A stretch of DNA of 64,000 nucleotides from Cupriavidus consociatus. GTDB lineage: Bacteria > Pseudomonadota > Gammaproteobacteria > Burkholderiales > Burkholderiaceae. How positions within the stretch are numbered: position 1 is the stretch's first letter; every line of letters starts with the position of its first letter. Positions 63,680 to 64,000 of the stretch are shown in pieces. Made by a program: the position numbers and the translations under genes. Location: assembly GCF_017814975.1 (NCBI RefSeq), contig NZ_JAGIQA010000004.1, forward strand, positions 62,001-126,000, given 5' to 3'. The notes beneath the pieces were generated by a model, which had not been told where the DNA came from, did no database searches, and saw only the letters and a list, made by a program, of their open reading frames with translations.

Positions 63680-64000
63680 ATGGCATTGACGGACTCAAGG
63701 GATCTCGCGGTCACCACCCAAAACGCGCGTTCGGTCGAGCTGTACGAGACGGCATTGCGACTGCTGAACGGCTACTATGGCGACCCGCTCGGCGTCATCG
63801 ACGCCGCGCTCGACGCCGATCCCGGCTTCGCCATGGGTCATGCGTTGCGCGCGGGCCTGATGCTGACCGCCGGCGACGGCACCGCCGAGCCCATGCTGCG
63901 CCACAGCGTGGAAGCCGGCGAGGCGCTTGGCAGGCTGAACGAACGCGAGCGGCGCCACCTGGGTGCCGCGCGCGCATGGCTGGACGGCGAGTTTGAGCGC
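63680..64000 (+). CDS. TPR protein, TTC38-like (3' end beyond the window)
   Basis: At least 107 residues are visible: MALTDSRDLAVTTQNARSVE, then ALRLLNGYYGDPLGVIDAAL, DADPGFAMGHALRAGLML and LNERERRHLGAARAWLDGEF. This resembles the N-terminal part of tetratricopeptide-repeat proteins of the TTC38 type, whose function in bacteria is unknown. GGAGG precedes ATG 63680. The gene runs off the window. Confidence 0.75.
   Translation, partial: MALTDSRDLAVTTQNARSVELYETALRLLNGYYGDPLGVIDAALDADPGFAMGHALRAGLMLTAGDGTAEPMLRHSVEAGEALGRLNERERRHLGAARAWLDGEFER

Overview
The window is GC-rich, densely coded DNA. Its gene content fits a betaproteobacterium of the Burkholderiaceae, most like Cupriavidus or Ralstonia. 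The clues are a Bug-type tricarboxylate binding protein, an Omp32-type porin, a scattered hopanoid (hpn) cluster, a Burkholderiales-type VgrG island and short intergenic CTCTCCCGC palindromes. This placement is inferred from gene content, not from a search. I saw no rRNA, tRNA, CRISPR array, insertion sequence or transposase.

Layout. 1-3317: the 5' part of a trehalase gene, then a decayed iron-uptake locus. There the 3' end of a sensor-kinase gene is joined head to head to the 3' end of a TonB-receptor gene, followed by a frameshifted remnant of a siderophore-binding protein. 3461-8907: a type VI secretion island with a VgrG spike, a two-domain cell-wall-degrading effector candidate and a signal-peptide-bearing immunity candidate. 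8959-13670: an MdtD-like drug exporter, a PqqU/YncD-like TonB receptor and a flavodoxin-fold protein. 13832-16609: an anaerobic class III ribonucleotide reductase operon behind an Anr/FNR box and two NrdR boxes. Its glycyl-radical segment is on a separate 57-residue ORF. 16658-17881: a chemoreceptor with almost no periplasmic part behind a sigma-28-type promoter.

18021-21900: an aminotransferase, an N-acyl-D-amino-acid deacylase and a Bug binding protein on the minus strand. 22133-32745: an XRE-PAS regulator facing a catabolic cluster: CntA/YeaW-type Rieske oxygenase, betaine-aldehyde-type dehydrogenase, choline-dehydrogenase-type GMC enzyme, TorF porin, small membrane protein, APC permease and CntB/YeaX-type reductase. 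Two promoters of this cluster carry the same near-palindromic operator at nearly the same distance, so they probably form one regulon for a quaternary amine. 32767-33645: an SRPBCC/ArsR pair behind two matched operators. 33932-38208: a MacA/MacB-like ABC system. 38511-41292: a GltS-type symporter followed by a TAXI-type binding lipoprotein.

41314-53746: CDP-diglyceride pyrophosphatase, a DM13 protein, a porin, penicillin-binding protein 1A, a DUF1501/DUF1800 pair, an EamA exporter with an AraC regulator, and an amino-acid permease. 53909-62971: hopanoid and isoprenoid genes (hpnB, hpnA, ispH, hpnH, hpnM, hpnN) with mlaA, which links isoprenoid supply, hopanoid side-chain building and transport of lipids to the outer membrane. 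62991-64000: a periplasmic FKBP isomerase and the 5' end of a TPR protein gene that runs off the window.
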